DNA from: Gnetum montanum
Lineage: Eukaryota > Streptophyta > Gnetopsida > Gnetales > Gnetaceae
Reading direction: 5' to 3'
NCBI GenBank assembly: GCA_015680685.1
Contig: MNCI01009030.1
Coordinates: 52,511-116,510, forward strand
Length of the DNA: 64,000 nucleotides
Shown: positions 47,252 to 59,368 of the stretch, in pieces
How positions within the stretch are numbered: the first letter of the stretch is position 1
How the letters are laid out: each line of letters begins with the position of its first letter
The notes under the pieces: model-generated
Database searches by the model: none
What the model was told of the DNA's origin: nothing
Seen by the model: the letters and a program-made list of their open reading frames with translations, nothing else
Program-made: the position numbers and the translations under genes

Positions 47252-50200
47252 TCAAATAAGATAGGCTCCAAAGAACCGAGGAAAGGGCTCCCAGAGAAAA
47301 TACAGAGCAATGGTGGCCCCAAATGATAACCCAAATCCCAATCCTAGTGCTAACAGTGACACATGTTTATCAACCCATGCCCACCATCCATGGTTGGTCT
47401 TGTTTCCTACCTTGGCTTCTGTAAGATTTGTTCCATTGTCTTTATCACATGGAATGCTGGTGGGAAATCCACAAAGGCAATCATTTTCTGCAAAGGAAGT
47501 TTCATTGAACGTAGAGAACTGGGTACTGATAGGAATTATTCCACATAACTTATTGTGTGAAACATTCAAAACACCCAAGAAGTACAAGGACTGCAACTGC
47601 TTAGGAATTTCTCCGGACAATTTATTGTACCTCAAATCTAGAGCTTCTAGACACTGTAATTTTCCCATGGATGGCGGTATGTGGCCCGTCAACATGTTAT
47701 AGGATAAATTTAGCAACCTCAAGGTGGTGAGATCTCCTATATTCGGTGGAATCTCACCTGTGAGATTGTTGCATGAAAAGTCTATAACATTGTTACCTGG
47801 AATTGCAGGTACATCATCAAGTTCCAGGCCTTTCTCCGTTAACATCACTTGCACATCCTCTGTTGACAATTCATAATTGAGTTCCAGTTCCAGGCCTTTC
47901 TCCGTTATAAACAGAAACACAACCTCTGTTGACAAATCCTGATATGAAACTACTCGTAAGAGACGGAACGGACCTATATGGATGGAAACGTCATTGTTAG
48001 CCTGTGAACTTCGAAACTGCTTAAGCATTTGTAGCTGGGACGGTAGTTGACCATAAAATTTATTGTTAGATAAGTCCAACACCTGCAAGTTTGTAAAATT
48101 GACTACCCATGGAGGAATGGTTCCTGTAAACCTGTTATAGCCCAGACCTAATACTTTAAGGCTATGCATTCTCCTTAGATACTTTGGGAGAAAGCCAGAT
48201 AACATATTTCTCCTAAAATCTAATACTCTGAGATTATTACAATTCATCAAAGAGTATGACATAGATCCAGAGAAACTATTCATATAAGCAGATAAAACAA
48301 GCAGAGAAGGTGGAAATCTTACAGACGATGAAGCTTGGAAGCTATTATTTCCAAGATACAAAAATGAAAGTACCTTGCAGTGGCCTAGTGCACTGGGAAT
48401 GCTGCCGGTGAGTTTGTTTGCAGAAACATCCAGATATTGTAAATTTGTCAGTCTTCCAATGCTCTGTGGTATATGGCCAGTCAACTGATTTCTTTTTAAA
48501 CTTATCAAAGCTAGTTGTTTCATGTCACCAATCCACTCTGGTATCTTGCCATGAAGATTTAAACCCTCCAAGTATAGATATTTTAACTGTCTTAAGCCAC
48601 ACAGGTCTCTTGGTAGGGTTTCTAAATTATGTGATGATGCTTCAGACTGCACGGAAAGGAAGACCAGATTGCTGAGATTTCCTATACATTTTGGGATTTT
48701 ATTGCTGGATAAAAGCAATTCTTCTGGTTTTGCAGCTTGGAAGACACTCTGCAGACTTAAGTATTCCAGACATTTCAGCTGGCACAACTCTGAAGGAATA
48801 CCGTTTCTGATGGAATTTACTTTTACGTCCAAGCTGATGAGCTGCTTTAACTTTCCCAATTCAAACGGAATACTTCCACTCAAATTGTCTGCGACTAAGG
48901 ACAATTCAACAAGTCTGCTGAGATTTCCCAACTCCCTAGGAATTGCACCTATGAAATAGTCTCCTGATAACCACAGCACCGCCAGACGTGACAGTCTACC
49001 CAAGGAAGAAGGAATTGGACCTCTTCCACCATCAAAACTGAATTGAAGAGATTGCAACATGCTGAGGTTACCAACCTCATTTGGAATCCTTCCAATAAGC
49101 CCTTCAGCTACCATGTACAATTCTGTGAGTCTGCCGAGATTTCCCAGCGAAGAGGGAATCCATCCCTTATCTTTATTGGTATCAAAGTCAAGATATTGTA
49201 ATTGACTTAAATTACCAATCTCCTCTGGAATGCTTCCACTTAAACTATCGCACCACAACTCGAGGTAGGTGAGTGTGCCGAGCTTCCCCAGCTCTTTTGG
49301 AATTGCTCCGGAGAAATAATCCCCCACCAAAGATAGGCTTTGGAGGCGTGAGATATTTTGAAAGCAAGAGGGAATTGGACCATTTCCACCGTCTACTTGC
49401 ACCTCAAGATCCTGCAACTGCCTCAAATTACAAAGCGAGGAGAGAATCCATCCACTGGCATTAGCGGTTGTGAAGTCAAGAGATTGTAATTGAGTTAAAT
49501 CACCTAATTCCTCTGGAATTCTTCCAGTTAGCCTATCTCCGTGCAACTCTAGCCTGGTGAGTTTGCCTAGATTGCTCAACTGTTTTGGAATTGCCCCAGT
49601 GAAGTAATTCCCCCCCAATATTAGATTCTGGAGCTGTGAGAAGTTTTGAAACCAAGAAGGAATCGGACCGCTCCCACGGTCGAGTTGCAACTCAAGAGAT
49701 TGCAACCGCTTCAAATTACCAAGCTCCAGTGGAATACTTTGAGTCGGCAGGAACAAAGATAAGTCGAACAGATTAGTGAGATTTCCTAACACGGATGGGA
49801 TGCCGCCGCTGAAATTTGTTCCTACCAATTCCAGCTGCTGAAGATGGAACATATCTCCAAGCCACAACGGTATGGGGGTGCTCCAACCATTGCCATACAA
49901 ATTCAAACTCAGCTGTTGCAGCTTGGTTGCATTTCTTAGTTCTCCTGGAATTGCTCCTTTGAAATTGGAGATATAGAGATACAGTACCTGAAGATGCTTC
50001 AAATTTCCCAACCAAGGAGGTATAATTGAAGGCTGATCCCCATACAGCTGTACATCCAATGTTTGAAGAGAGGAGCAATTTTTGAAAGCTTCAAGAATAG
50101 AGACTTCAAATGAAGTGGAACAAAAGAAATGTTGCAGGTGGCTGAGTTGACCAATGTTTGCAGGAATGGGTCCAGACAAATCATTGTAAGAGAGATCCAA

Positions 50201-50575
50201 ATAAGACAGAGATGTGAGATTGAATATGAATTGGGAGAGCACCCCTGATAATTCGAACCCACTCATATCCAAGGATACCACCCTGCGTAGATCTGGATGC
50301 CGAGAAGCAGAAGATGATGATGATGAGGAGGAGGAGCACTGAACTCCAGCCCAATCAACGCAAATTCCATGTGAATTGTGGCGACTCCAATTGGAAAGCA
50401 TGGTCAAGGGATCTTTCTTGATACCAGCCTTGAATTTGAGCAGAGCATTCACATCCCCTTCCAAAGCTGAAGCATGGCTAACTCCCACAAAAGCATATAA
50501 AAGCAAAAGCACCATCACTGAACACAATTTGTATTGCTGCTGCACTGCCATTTCCATAACATCTGAGACTGCCAT
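47252..50575 (-). CDS. LRR receptor-like protein (RLP), intact, 1107 aa
   Basis: A cell-surface receptor without a kinase. Plant RLPs of this build sense extracellular ligands in immunity or development and signal through partner kinases. In order: signal peptide about 1-35 (hydrophobic core MVLLLLYAFVGV), LRRNT_2 at 40-80 with the paired-Cys segment ICVDWAGVQC, a nine-Ser run at 81-89, roughly 30 plant-type LRRs with the GxIPxxLG pattern, an island at about 856-927, a few terminal LRRs, a Cys-bearing cap, one membrane helix at about 1072-1095 and a 12-residue tail. Start chosen at ATG 50575, which puts the signal peptide at the N-terminus as in the other copies. An upstream in-frame ATG at 50641 adds 22 unlikely residues. 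No intron. Ligand unknown. Confidence 0.95.
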   Translation of the reverse strand: MAVSDVMEMAVQQQYKLCSVMVLLLLYAFVGVSHASALEGDVNALLKFKAGIKKDPLTMLSNWSRHNSHGICVDWAGVQCSSSSSSSSSASRHPDLRRVVSLDMSGFELSGVLSQFIFNLTSLSYLDLSYNDLSGPIPANIGQLSHLQHFFCSTSFEVSILEAFKNCSSLQTLDVQLYGDQPSIIPPWLGNLKHLQVLYLYISNFKGAIPGELRNATKLQQLSLNLYGNGWSTPIPLWLGDMFHLQQLELVGTNFSGGIPSVLGNLTNLFDLSLFLPTQSIPLELGNLKRLQSLELQLDRGSGPIPSWFQNFSQLQNLILGGNYFTGAIPKQLSNLGKLTRLELHGDRLTGRIPEELGDLTQLQSLDFTTANASGWILSSLCNLRQLQDLEVQVDGGNGPIPSCFQNISRLQSLSLVGDYFSGAIPKELGKLGTLTYLELWCDSLSGSIPEEIGNLSQLQYLDFDTNKDKGWIPSSLGNLGRLTELYMVAEGLIGRIPNEVGNLSMLQSLQFSFDGGRGPIPSSLGRLSRLAVLWLSGDYFIGAIPRELGNLSRLVELSLVADNLSGSIPFELGKLKQLISLDVKVNSIRNGIPSELCQLKCLEYLSLQSVFQAAKPEELLLSSNKIPKCIGNLSNLVFLSVQSEASSHNLETLPRDLCGLRQLKYLYLEGLNLHGKIPEWIGDMKQLALISLKRNQLTGHIPQSIGRLTNLQYLDVSANKLTGSIPSALGHCKVLSFLYLGNNSFQASSSVRFPPSLLVLSAYMNSFSGSMSYSLMNCNNLRVLDFRRNMLSGFLPKYLRRMHSLKVLGLGYNRFTGTIPPWVVNFTNLQVLDLSNNKFYGQLPSQLQMLKQFRSSQANNDVSIHIGPFRLLRVVSYQDLSTEVVFLFITEKGLELELNYELSTEDVQVMLTEKGLELDDVPAIPGNNVIDFSCNNLTGEIPPNIGDLTTLRLLNLSYNMLTGHIPPSMGKLQCLEALDLRYNKLSGEIPKQLQSLYFLGVLNVSHNKLCGIIPISTQFSTFNETSFAENDCLCGFPTSIPCDKDNGTNLTEAKVGNKTNHGWWAWVDKHVSLLALGLGFGLSFGATIALYFLWEPFPRFFGAYLI
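47804..47935 (-). repeat. 66-bp tandem duplication inside the RLP-B island
   Basis: Residues of about 881-902 and 903-924 both follow LSTE-X7-TEKGLEL. The two 22-residue units are imperfect. Copy A has only one unit and lacks the preceding IGPFRLLRVVS segment. The island is usually important for ligand or co-receptor contacts in this family. Confidence 0.85.
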
Positions 50576-51165
50576 TTCTGCTGCTTCTGAATTACTGATT
50601 ATAAAGCATATATATAATCGCTTGTGGTAGAGCCAATGCAAGATTCAAGGATGGATATGTGTGAGCTAGATAAATGAAAACAATAACAACTATTAAATGC
50701 AAGACTGGAAAAAAGTAATCATTTCATTGCATGCCTGCAGAGTCTACAGAGATTGTGGAAAAAAATCTTGGCACACTGGAATTTAGGTGCTTTGTAACAG
50801 TATTTTGATTTGACATTTATGACTTTAGAATATGAGCGTGCTTATAAAGCAATAATGTCTGCACTATTTTTTTATTCTTTTTTTTCCAAAGCCGGACCGA
50901 TCGTCAACACGGACAGATTTACAAATGAATAAATTCGAATCACTTTTTGTTGGGACACGGTACATTGCGTGAAATTTCACACTACGGTCTGCAGCAAGAG
51001 TCAGAGTAGTCAATTTTGGATTGCAGTGGATTTCGTGGAAAATAGAAACCACATTTCACGCATTAGAAAAGTTGAGGCAAGTAAAGTTTGGTTTCTGTGT
51101 TTTCCTTTCATAGAAAACGTCCATTGTACGCAGCGAGAAGATTCCACACACGCAGGCATGCGGTA
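50576..51165. promoter_or_regulatory. 5' flank of RLP-B
   Basis: Conserved with the flank of RLP-A (13995-14640). It includes a minus-strand tatatatgctttat stretch about 30 bp before the start codon. That would be an unusually close TATA box, so the promoter position is uncertain. Several cattagaaaagttgagg submotifs begin near 51060. Confidence 0.35.
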
Positions 51166-51342
51166 ACAACATTCCACGCGGACCGGAATTTACCACGCAT
51201 TAGAAAACTTGAGGGGAGTAAATTTTTGATTGTGTATTTTTCCTTTCATAGCAGCACGTCCATTGTATCCAGCAAACTAGGATTTACATTCCACGCATTA
51301 GAAAAGTTGAGGAGAGTAAATCAAAAGTTTTAAGTCTTTGAG
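51166..51342. repeat. Single repeat unit upstream of RLP-B
   Basis: Counterpart of one 178-bp unit of the array at 14649-15010. The submotif cattagaaaagttgagg appears about three times between 51055 and 51320, against five in copy A. A regulatory role would be a guess. Confidence 0.75.
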
Positions 51343-52287
51343 AAGGAGTGAAGATGCTTTACATTACCCAAAGAAAAGCTAAATGTTCATGTCATCATGG
51401 ATAAACTTCAAAAATGATGCTAATTGATTTGATTAGGGCTGTAAACATTCTTAGGAGTTTGCAACCTTTGATGGAGGCCATAGAGACTACATAACATTAT
51501 GAGTCCCAATGGTAGTTGTTAGCCATGATGAGAACAATGAATTCCCTAAAATTGTGAGTGCAAAGGAGGTTAGTCCATGGGCAAACCAACAATTGCAATA
51601 AGATAGTACTTTAGTAGTCATTGAAGAAGAAAGAGGAGAAAATCTTGCTAACCTTATCTTAAGTGGAAAAGCAGACAAATATTGATATACCTTGCTTTAT
51701 TGGTAATTTAAATCTGAATTCTTTCTTCGATTGGATTAGATAGTTGGAGTCATATTTTAAATTAAAAGAGAGAGGAAACAAAAAAGAAGAAAATTGTAGT
51801 TACCAAGTAAACTAGGCTTGTCGTTACATAGTGGGCTAGGCAAGTACTAATGAAACAAGGGTTAAAGGGAAATAAAGAAAATTAAAACATGGATATAGTT
51901 TGTATAGAAACTAAAGAGCAAGTTTCTTTCTTTGCATTACCACCAAAATTTGTACATGAAATTGTAAGAGTTGAAATCGAGGGAAAAAAGTAGGGTTACC
52001 TACAGGAAATTTTATCGGCTATCTCCCCATGCTAAGTTGAATGAGAAAACCAAAGAGGGGTTTTGCCAATACATTGGTGGTCTTTAGAAGATTGGTGATA
52101 AAACTATTTTTTTTTCATCTTGTAGCTACGGTATCATAGCTCATCCTATATCATTGTTTATACAATGTATTGGGAGCTGTGTGGCCCTATAAATACCAAC
52201 ACTTGGTCGCATTAGCAATAATAATTTTATTACACCCTTAGCTAAACTCTTGCAGTTTGTTTTCGTGGTTAGTAATAGAGTGAATGC

Positions 52288-53810
52288 TGTTAACTAATTA
52301 CGCATTGTGCAAAAATCGTTATTTGCAAATATTACAACACAAAAATAACACACTAATAGGGAAATAAAATTTGCAAAATGGAGTGAAAGAGAAACAAGGG
52401 AGATAAATAGGAAAACAACTTTGCAACTTTTATAACATGTTCAAAACTACAGATACCTAGAGATGTTACAAAGATCACAAGTCAGTTGTTCCCACACAAC
52501 AACCCTTACACGAGAGACCACACACTCTCAACTCACTCATCATAACCAACCCAAAATGGATTTTAATAACCAGATCCAGGGTTAAAATAATGGAAATAAC
52601 TAATAATTAATTCAGACATGTCTTCACTTTTTCTTTTACAACAGGTTTTAGATATCTTAACTCTTCTTTTCATATTTTAGAAAATTCTAAAACTAACTAA
52701 GACAAAAGTGAACTTCAACATAAGTTAACTATAAATTTTGTTTTCACATCTCTAACAATCTTCCACTTGAAAAAGAAAATCGCTGAGATTAATAAAAAAC
52801 AAGTTGAAAAAATTTTATCAATCAATATGCCATGCCTTCCACAACATGCAGAAAAATCGCAGGTACACACACAACTATTTGAGGAGCATCTTTGCATAAA
52901 ACATCCCAACGGACGAGGCCTCCTTAAGTCAAAACAACATGAGATAGCATTACACTAACATTACCAAATACTTTCCCAAAAGCCCATAACACATGCTAAC
53001 ACAAAACTTGAACAAAACAAAAGAGACTTGCAGACTCTTAACATAATAATAAAATGTCTCTTCAACAACAACAAATCTAAAAGACAACATCATCATGTCT
53101 CAAATTAAAGCAATCCCTTTTCACATGTCCAATCTCATGAGGTGCCAACATCTTAATCTCTTTTCTTTTTAATTTGTTTCATCCATCAATGAGAACAAAA
53201 ACAAGACATTTTTACTATCTTGTACACACAAATCCCATTGAAATAATCTGAAATAGAAAAAATAATCTACAAATAATCCACCTTGGAATACCTTTTGTGC
53301 TCCACCAATAACAAACATTGCACAACTTAACCTTGCTTAACTTTACTTTGATACCATTTGTTAACTAATTACACATTGTGCAAAACTCTTGATTAGCAGA
53401 TATTACTAGCACAAAAATAACACAACAGAAAAATAAAACTTGCAGAATGGAGTGAGAGAGAAATAGGAAAGCAACTTCACAACTTTTATAACATCTTCAA
53501 AACTACAAGGATATGTTTACAAAGATCACAAGTTAGTTGTTTCTACACAACAACCCTTACACGAGAGACCACACACTCTCAACTCACTTATCATAATCAA
53601 CCTATGATGGATTTAAATAGCCAGTTGTAGGGTTAAAATAATGGAAACAACTAATAATTAATTTTGACATTGTTTTCACTTTTTCTTTTACAACAAGTTT
53701 TAGATATCTTAACTCTTCTTTTTATATTTTAGAAAATTCTAGAACTAAACAAGACAAAAAATGAAGTTCAACACAAGTTAACTATAGATTTTGTCTTCAC
53801 ATCTCTAACA
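52288..53810 (-). mobile_element. TRIM-like LTR element (copy B)
   Basis: Same element as 21895-23442. LTRs are at 52288-52757 and 53359-53810, the PBS-like TGGTATCAAAG at about 53356-53341 on the minus strand, and a polypurine tract beside the left LTR. The 5-bp target-site duplication aatgc is perfect here (52283-52287 and 53811-53815). Because both copies share the insertion, it predates the segmental duplication. Confidence 0.9.
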
Positions 53811-53815
53811 AATGC

Positions 53816-54300
53816 TTGCAGTGTGGTGTTGAGTAGTTAAATAGAGTCTTTATTTAAGTGGATTGTACTTAGGCATAGTTTATGTCCAGCAATAAAGATC
53901 GATATTGTTTTTCATCATTGTAGCATCCATTTAGTTCTTTTATTTTACTTAGCTAATTTTTTACTTAGTTTTATTTTCATGTTTACTTTAGCTTAGCTCC
54001 TTACATTTTCAAAGTACTTTACTTTTCACACTTATTAGTAAGGTGGAATGAGTACAATTGGTTTTAAGTGTTACGTGTAATCGGTTGGTAATCCAGTAAT
54101 GATTTCACTTGATTTGTTCAATAGTGAAGTTACTTGGTAATCCTAGTAATGATTATATAAGCCCAAGATGTGTATGGCAAACTAGGACCAGTTGCTCATC
54201 ATCGTAGGCTAGAGTAGATTTATATTTCTATTATTACTTAGATTTAGATTTTTACTTTAAATTCACTATGTTTGTACTTAGGAGTACTATGAGCCCACAA
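53816..54300 (+). repeat. Degenerate LTR-like remnant (copy B)
   Basis: Duplicate of 23448-23940, with the same caataaagatc and aatgagtac blocks in order. Slightly more diverged from the LTR at 63499-64000. Confidence 0.45.
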
Positions 54301-54739
54301 CATGAATATATCATATGCCTCACTAAGCGTGAAACCATACACTTGCACTTCACTAACTCAAGGTGAGAAGACAATGATCATGAACCTACTATCAACTTCT
54401 AGCATACTTACATTGTTCATCCATGGATTACGATATGGTCGCATGCATCCACTCATGACTTGTATGGTGGAGTGTTAAGATACCCTACTACTCATCAACT
54501 GGTAAATCTAGCAAGTATGGAGGAGGTATATTAGTTGTTATTGAAAGTAGAGAAAAATTTGCCAAAAAAAAAGGAAAGTAATTCTAAGTAAGAAAAGGTA
54601 GTCAGGGGGAAGTAGAGTTTCCACCAACCATGATAAAGCATCACCACATGGTGAAAGAATAAGAGCCCAACAAGAAGAATGCTTTTCACATATCAACTAT
54701 AAAAGAGTTGACTATGGTTTCAATGATGAGAGAGGAGCA

Positions 54740-56138
54740 CTGCCTAAGGTGTATGGGTTAGGAAAAGTTGAAAAATTTGTGCCTGGACCCCCATGACGAA
54801 GAGCGAACCTCCGGTAGCGAAAGGGTAGAAAAAGATAAGAACAAGAAAAGTGGAGAAAAAGTAACAACGACAATGCCAATAAAATGGATGTCATGGATGG
54901 GGATGAAACAAAAAATTGTTGATTGCAGTAAATGTTTAAGGGAAAGAAGTTAACAAATGCCCCCAAAAGGAATGCTAGTGGGTCCTTCCCAAAGCAGGCT
55001 CATGTCTTTAGTGCCCTGACAAACCCACAAACCAAAGAGTCCGTAGGCTCTAGGAATGTTAATTGGAAGCAAGAGTTAAAAACTTACCCACAAGAAATTA
55101 CCAAGGAAGAACAATGGATCAATCAAGATACAAACTAATGACAAAACCAGCAATGAGGTGAGAAATGGAGAAGAAAGGTGGAGAGGAGAGAATGAAATGG
55201 AAACCCAAAACAAGGTTGTGTAAAGTCCCTTGTGTGTTGGATGGTTAAGGTGATTGAGTAGGACTCATTCCAAATTCGGACTCAAACCAACCACATTCAG
55301 TGACCTCGCATCAACACATTTGACCAACCCATCCTCTAAGAGCAACAAGAATGCCTCTACAAAAAGTCACCACCATTCTAAGGAGAGCGCGATGGAGAAC
55401 CAGGAAGCGAGAAGGGCCTTAGTTAGAGGGAACATTCAAGCATGGGTAACATTTCTTTCTAGTGCCATAACCAGTGCATGTAGCCCAAGATTATTATTGT
55501 GTCTAAGGGGTATGCTTTGAATTCTTACTATTTTTTTCTTTTTGTGTTTTTCGCGTCAGAACCACACCATGCAAAGACTTATTTTTTATGAACTCAGCTT
55601 CTAGTGATTTGATGAATGGTTAGAATGGTGGAAAACCCAAAGAAAAAGCATCCAAGCACTCAAGAGAATAGACAGTACAAATGCATAGAATCCCTTTGAA
55701 GTCACACCCTTTTCATCCTTTAAGTCTTTCCTTAGTCTGAGAAATACCCAATCACTAATTCATTAACAGTTTTATTAAAGAAAGGGACTATACAATTCCA
55801 AGCCAAGTGAGACCATAGGATTTTATGGATGTATGAATGACATGGAGTCATTACCTGTTAATCAGAAGAACCATATCTTAATATCGACATCATACGTCAA
55901 AGGTAAAATCCAAACATTAGTGAGAGATATGTTATTATTCATACCACCATCATGAACACTTATTGGGTAACGAACAAAATAAAGTAATCACACAAAGAAA
56001 TGGCAAAAATATGAACGATGGTGTAAAAAAAAAATGAAAAAGATTAAAGAAATGTGCAAAACAAAAATTTGTAAAATAAAAATATGTAAAAAAAATGTGT
56101 AAAACAAAAAATTAGAAAAAACTAAGGGCCTTAAATGG
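54740..56138. other. Gypsy-2 3' non-coding region and breakpoint
   Basis: Downstream of integrase on the minus strand. It includes the dispersed repeat 54975-55740 shared with 38525-39270. No 3' LTR matching 62520-63324 was found before the duplication boundary at 54739, so the element seems truncated or interrupted. Short open frames here are not supported. Confidence 0.5.
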
Positions 56139-57254
56139 TTAGCTAAGGTGGCCATCTCCTCCATGACTGAGTTGGAAGGAGGAGATCCAAAATAATGAGT
56201 AAGGTTGTCCACTTACAGAGGTAGCATATGTTCTGGCTAACCTAAACTCATGGAAAGGTTTTGTTTGTTGCACATTGACTAACAGTCTCTTATCTGGGCT
56301 CTCAGGTTTATATATGGTCATAGCTCCTAAAGGAAAAGTTGCATAGATAATGTAAGGTCCTTCCCACAATGTTTGAAATTTGGTGCATTGTGTTACATGT
56401 GTGGGGTTCCAGTAGAGAACCTTCTTTCCTGGTTGGTACTTAACTCTCCTAATTTTCAGGTCATGATGTTTTTTATTAAATGCCTTATGCAACTCATTAG
56501 ATGACAGCGAAGCTAATCAGTTCTCATCTAGCAAGTTAAGAGTCATTAACCTTTGTTTTTTTGCTAGATCAAGGTCAATGTTGAGGTCACATGTCGTGGA
56601 TAGTGTACAGAGCTCAGTTTCGATAGGGAGTGTTGGAAGTTTTCCATACACTAACTCGTAGGGAGAGTAGCCTATAGGGAGTTTCCATGTGGAGCGGTAT
56701 GGCCAAAGAGCATCATTCAGTTTAGTGTTTCAATCTCACCTATATTTTCTAATAGTTCTAGTCAGTATCTTGGTAATCTCCCTGTTGGTGACCTCGGCTT
56801 GGCCATTTGCTTGGGGGTGGTATGGTGTAGTCAATTTGTACTCAACCCCTAAGCGTTACATTAGCTTTCGAAAAGTTGCACTTGTAAAGTGTGTACCATT
56901 ATCTAAGATAAGTGCATGCGGCACACCAAACCTATTGACGACTTATTATTGAACAAATCGGGTAGCTGTAGATGATGTGCAATCTTTAATAGCAGCTGCT
57001 TCAGCCCATTTTGTTATGTAGTCTATGACAACTACAATGTAAGCTTTTCCATTGGACATTGGTGTAATGGGCCCCATGAAATCGATTCCCCAAATGTCGA
57101 AGGGTTCTAATGGTTGAATCCATTGTTGCGGACCCTCCATTCTAGTAGTCATTCCTCCATCACGTTGACAACGCTCACAAGATTGGACGAATTGATGGGT
57201 GTCCCAGAACAAGGTAGGCCAATAATACCTTGCAAGCAGGATCTTAATAGCCAT
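56139..57254 (-). pseudogene. Gypsy-2 integrase, interrupted
   Basis: The N-terminal part (56946-57254) has the CERCQRDGG half of the HHCC zinc finger and the first catalytic Asp in WGIDFMGP. The middle is broken by several stops. The C-terminal part (56139-56492) keeps LKIRRVKYQPGKKVLYWNP and LWEGPYII. All are in one frame. Confidence 0.85.
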
Positions 57255-57485
57255 TCATCTCCCAGCATAGTGACCCCCACAAGGGCCCTTATGAGCATCT
57301 TAGAGAACTCTTAGTTGATCTCTATTGGGAACACACCATCGAACCAAGCCATCGAGACATACTTTGTAAAGTTGTTCATTGATTTCCATAAAGTACTTGG
57401 CTCTATGAAGAAACTGTTGTTTCTTCTTAAGGTCTAACTCTTGTGGTGTTTGTTGGGTAAGGAGATAGGTCAGAATGCTACTGTA

Positions 57486-58740
57486 CTAGTTTGTCTTCAT
57501 GGGTGATTGGTCATTCACTACACTAGCAAAGGGGAACTCATCAAGGAAGTGATCAGAAAGAGGATACTCATCCTCTTTGCTATCCCAGCGCAATCGAGAT
57601 AAATGATCGGCAATTACATTCTCAGTGCCTTTACGATCGATCATCGTTAGATCGAACTCTTGTAGGATTACCAGCCATTGTATAATACAGGGGCTTACCA
57701 TTGACTTATTCATGAGGAACCGAATTACACTATGATCTATGTGTATGAATACTTTGTATCCCAATACATAGTGCCTAAATTTTTCTAGTGCAAACACTAC
57801 AACCATTAATTCTTTTTCTTTAGTAGTGTAGTTAAGTTGTGCACCAGCTATACTTCTACTTGCACAGTGGATGTAGTAAGGACGTTTTTGATCATGTAAT
57901 TGTGTAAGTATAGCTCCTAAGGCATAGTTGGATACATCAGTCATGACATGGAATGGTTTGGACCAGTCAGGAGCCTGTAGAATGGGTGTTTCTACTAGCT
58001 TTTTCTTCAAAGTTTGGAAGACGAGTTTGCATTTCCTGGTCCACACGAAGGGTACGTCCTTTTTTGTTAACCCTACCAATGGTTTGGCAACCTTCAAAAA
58101 GTTCTCTATGAATCTCCTATAATAGTTAGTGTGTCCAAGGAATGATCGAATGTCTTTAACAGTTTCTGATTGACGGGTAATTCTTTGGATGACCTTAATT
58201 TTCTCAGGGTCTACCTCTATCCCTGCATATGAGATTTTATGCCTAAGTACTACACCTTATTGGATCATTAAATTGTTTTTTTGCCAGTCGAGCCTTAAAT
58301 TAGTCTCTACACATCTTTTCAGCACTTGCTCTAACCAGTTCAAGGCTTGATCAAAACTTGCTTCGTAAGTGAAGAAGTCATCCATAAAGACTTCCACACC
58401 ATTTCCTATATACTGCTGGAATATACTTAGAACTAAGCATTGAAATGTGGTAGGGGCATTGCATAAGCCAAACGACATTTGTTTGTATGAAAACGTTCCC
58501 CAAGGACTGGTGAACGTAGTTTTGGCTTAGTTTTCTAGGGCTATAGGTATTTGGTTGTATCCACTATAGCCATCCAGAAAACTATAATAGCGATGCCCTG
58601 TGATTGTGTCTAAGACTTGGTCAACAAATGGCAACGTAAAGTGATCCTTGAATGTTGCTATGTTTAGCAGTCTCAAATATATGCACATCCTCCATTTGCC
58701 TTCCTTTTTAGGCATGATTACTAAGGGGCTAACCCATTTG
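57486..58740 (-). pseudogene. Gypsy-2 reverse transcriptase and RNase H, interrupted
   Basis: RT pieces at 58527-58715 (YSFLDGYSGYNQIPI) and 58257-58478 (SFGLCNAPTTFQ, VFMDDF with the catalytic Asp pair). RNase H at 57486-58097, with TDVSNYALGAILTQ, KEKELMVVVFALEKF and the HIDH segment. All share one frame, separated by nonsense codons. Supplied cDNA synthesis in the ancestor. Confidence 0.88.
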
Positions 58741-59368
58741 CTATCAGCAGTGGGGTATATGAACCCAGCCTTTAGAAGTTGTTAGATTTCTTGTTTTACT
58801 ACTTGCTTCAACTTAGGGTTCAATCACCTCTGTGGTTGTTTTTGAGGCTTCATGGAGGAGTTAGTGTAAATCCTATGCTGGCATATCCTAGGATCTATTC
58901 CAGTTAATTTTGGATATGACCAGGTAAAGGCTTTTGACCATTCATTTATTACTTTAAGCAGACTTCCTTTTTGTTGCGGAGCAAGTCTTATGTTGATGAT
59001 TACTAGCTTTCCATTCTTAAGGAACATGTATTCCATACCAGTGGGCAATGGTTTAGCTCTAGGGGCTCTTATTTAAATTTCTTGGGAATTTCCAACTTCC
59101 CCCAGTTGATGTTTTCTAAGTTAGGACTAGGAAGTTGGCGGTGGACTTGCTCTAATGCATTAATGCTATCTATATAAGTGCAAGTCAATACCTTAGTCAA
59201 TTCCATACATATTAGTGAGCTGCTTTCTTGATCAGCTATCAGCCACTGGGTGTCTTCTTGTCATGTGGCTACTGCACACAAGAACCTTTGTATGTTGTTC
59301 GTTTGTGCACACTGATTGCATACAGGCAATGTCAAACTCTGCACAACCCATGATCTCTGCACGCAATT

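Larger units (their letters stand above)
42073..54739 (+). repeat. Segmental duplication, copy B
   Basis: This is the direct-orientation copy of 1-24372, lacking both LINEs. It holds the intact RLP gene. It therefore serves as the empty-site reference for dating the two LINE insertions after the duplication. The right junction at 54739 abuts unrelated sequence that leads into a minus-strand Gypsy element. Homology upstream of 42073 cannot be tested because copy A begins at the window edge. Confidence 0.95.

Noticed and set aside
47252-50575. LRR receptor kinase
   Set aside because: The frame ends 12 residues after the membrane segment. No kinase domain follows in any frame.
50602-50618. TATA box for RLP-B at tatatatgctttat
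   Set aside because: It lies only about 30 bp from the chosen ATG, leaving almost no 5' UTR. The AT-rich context makes chance likely.
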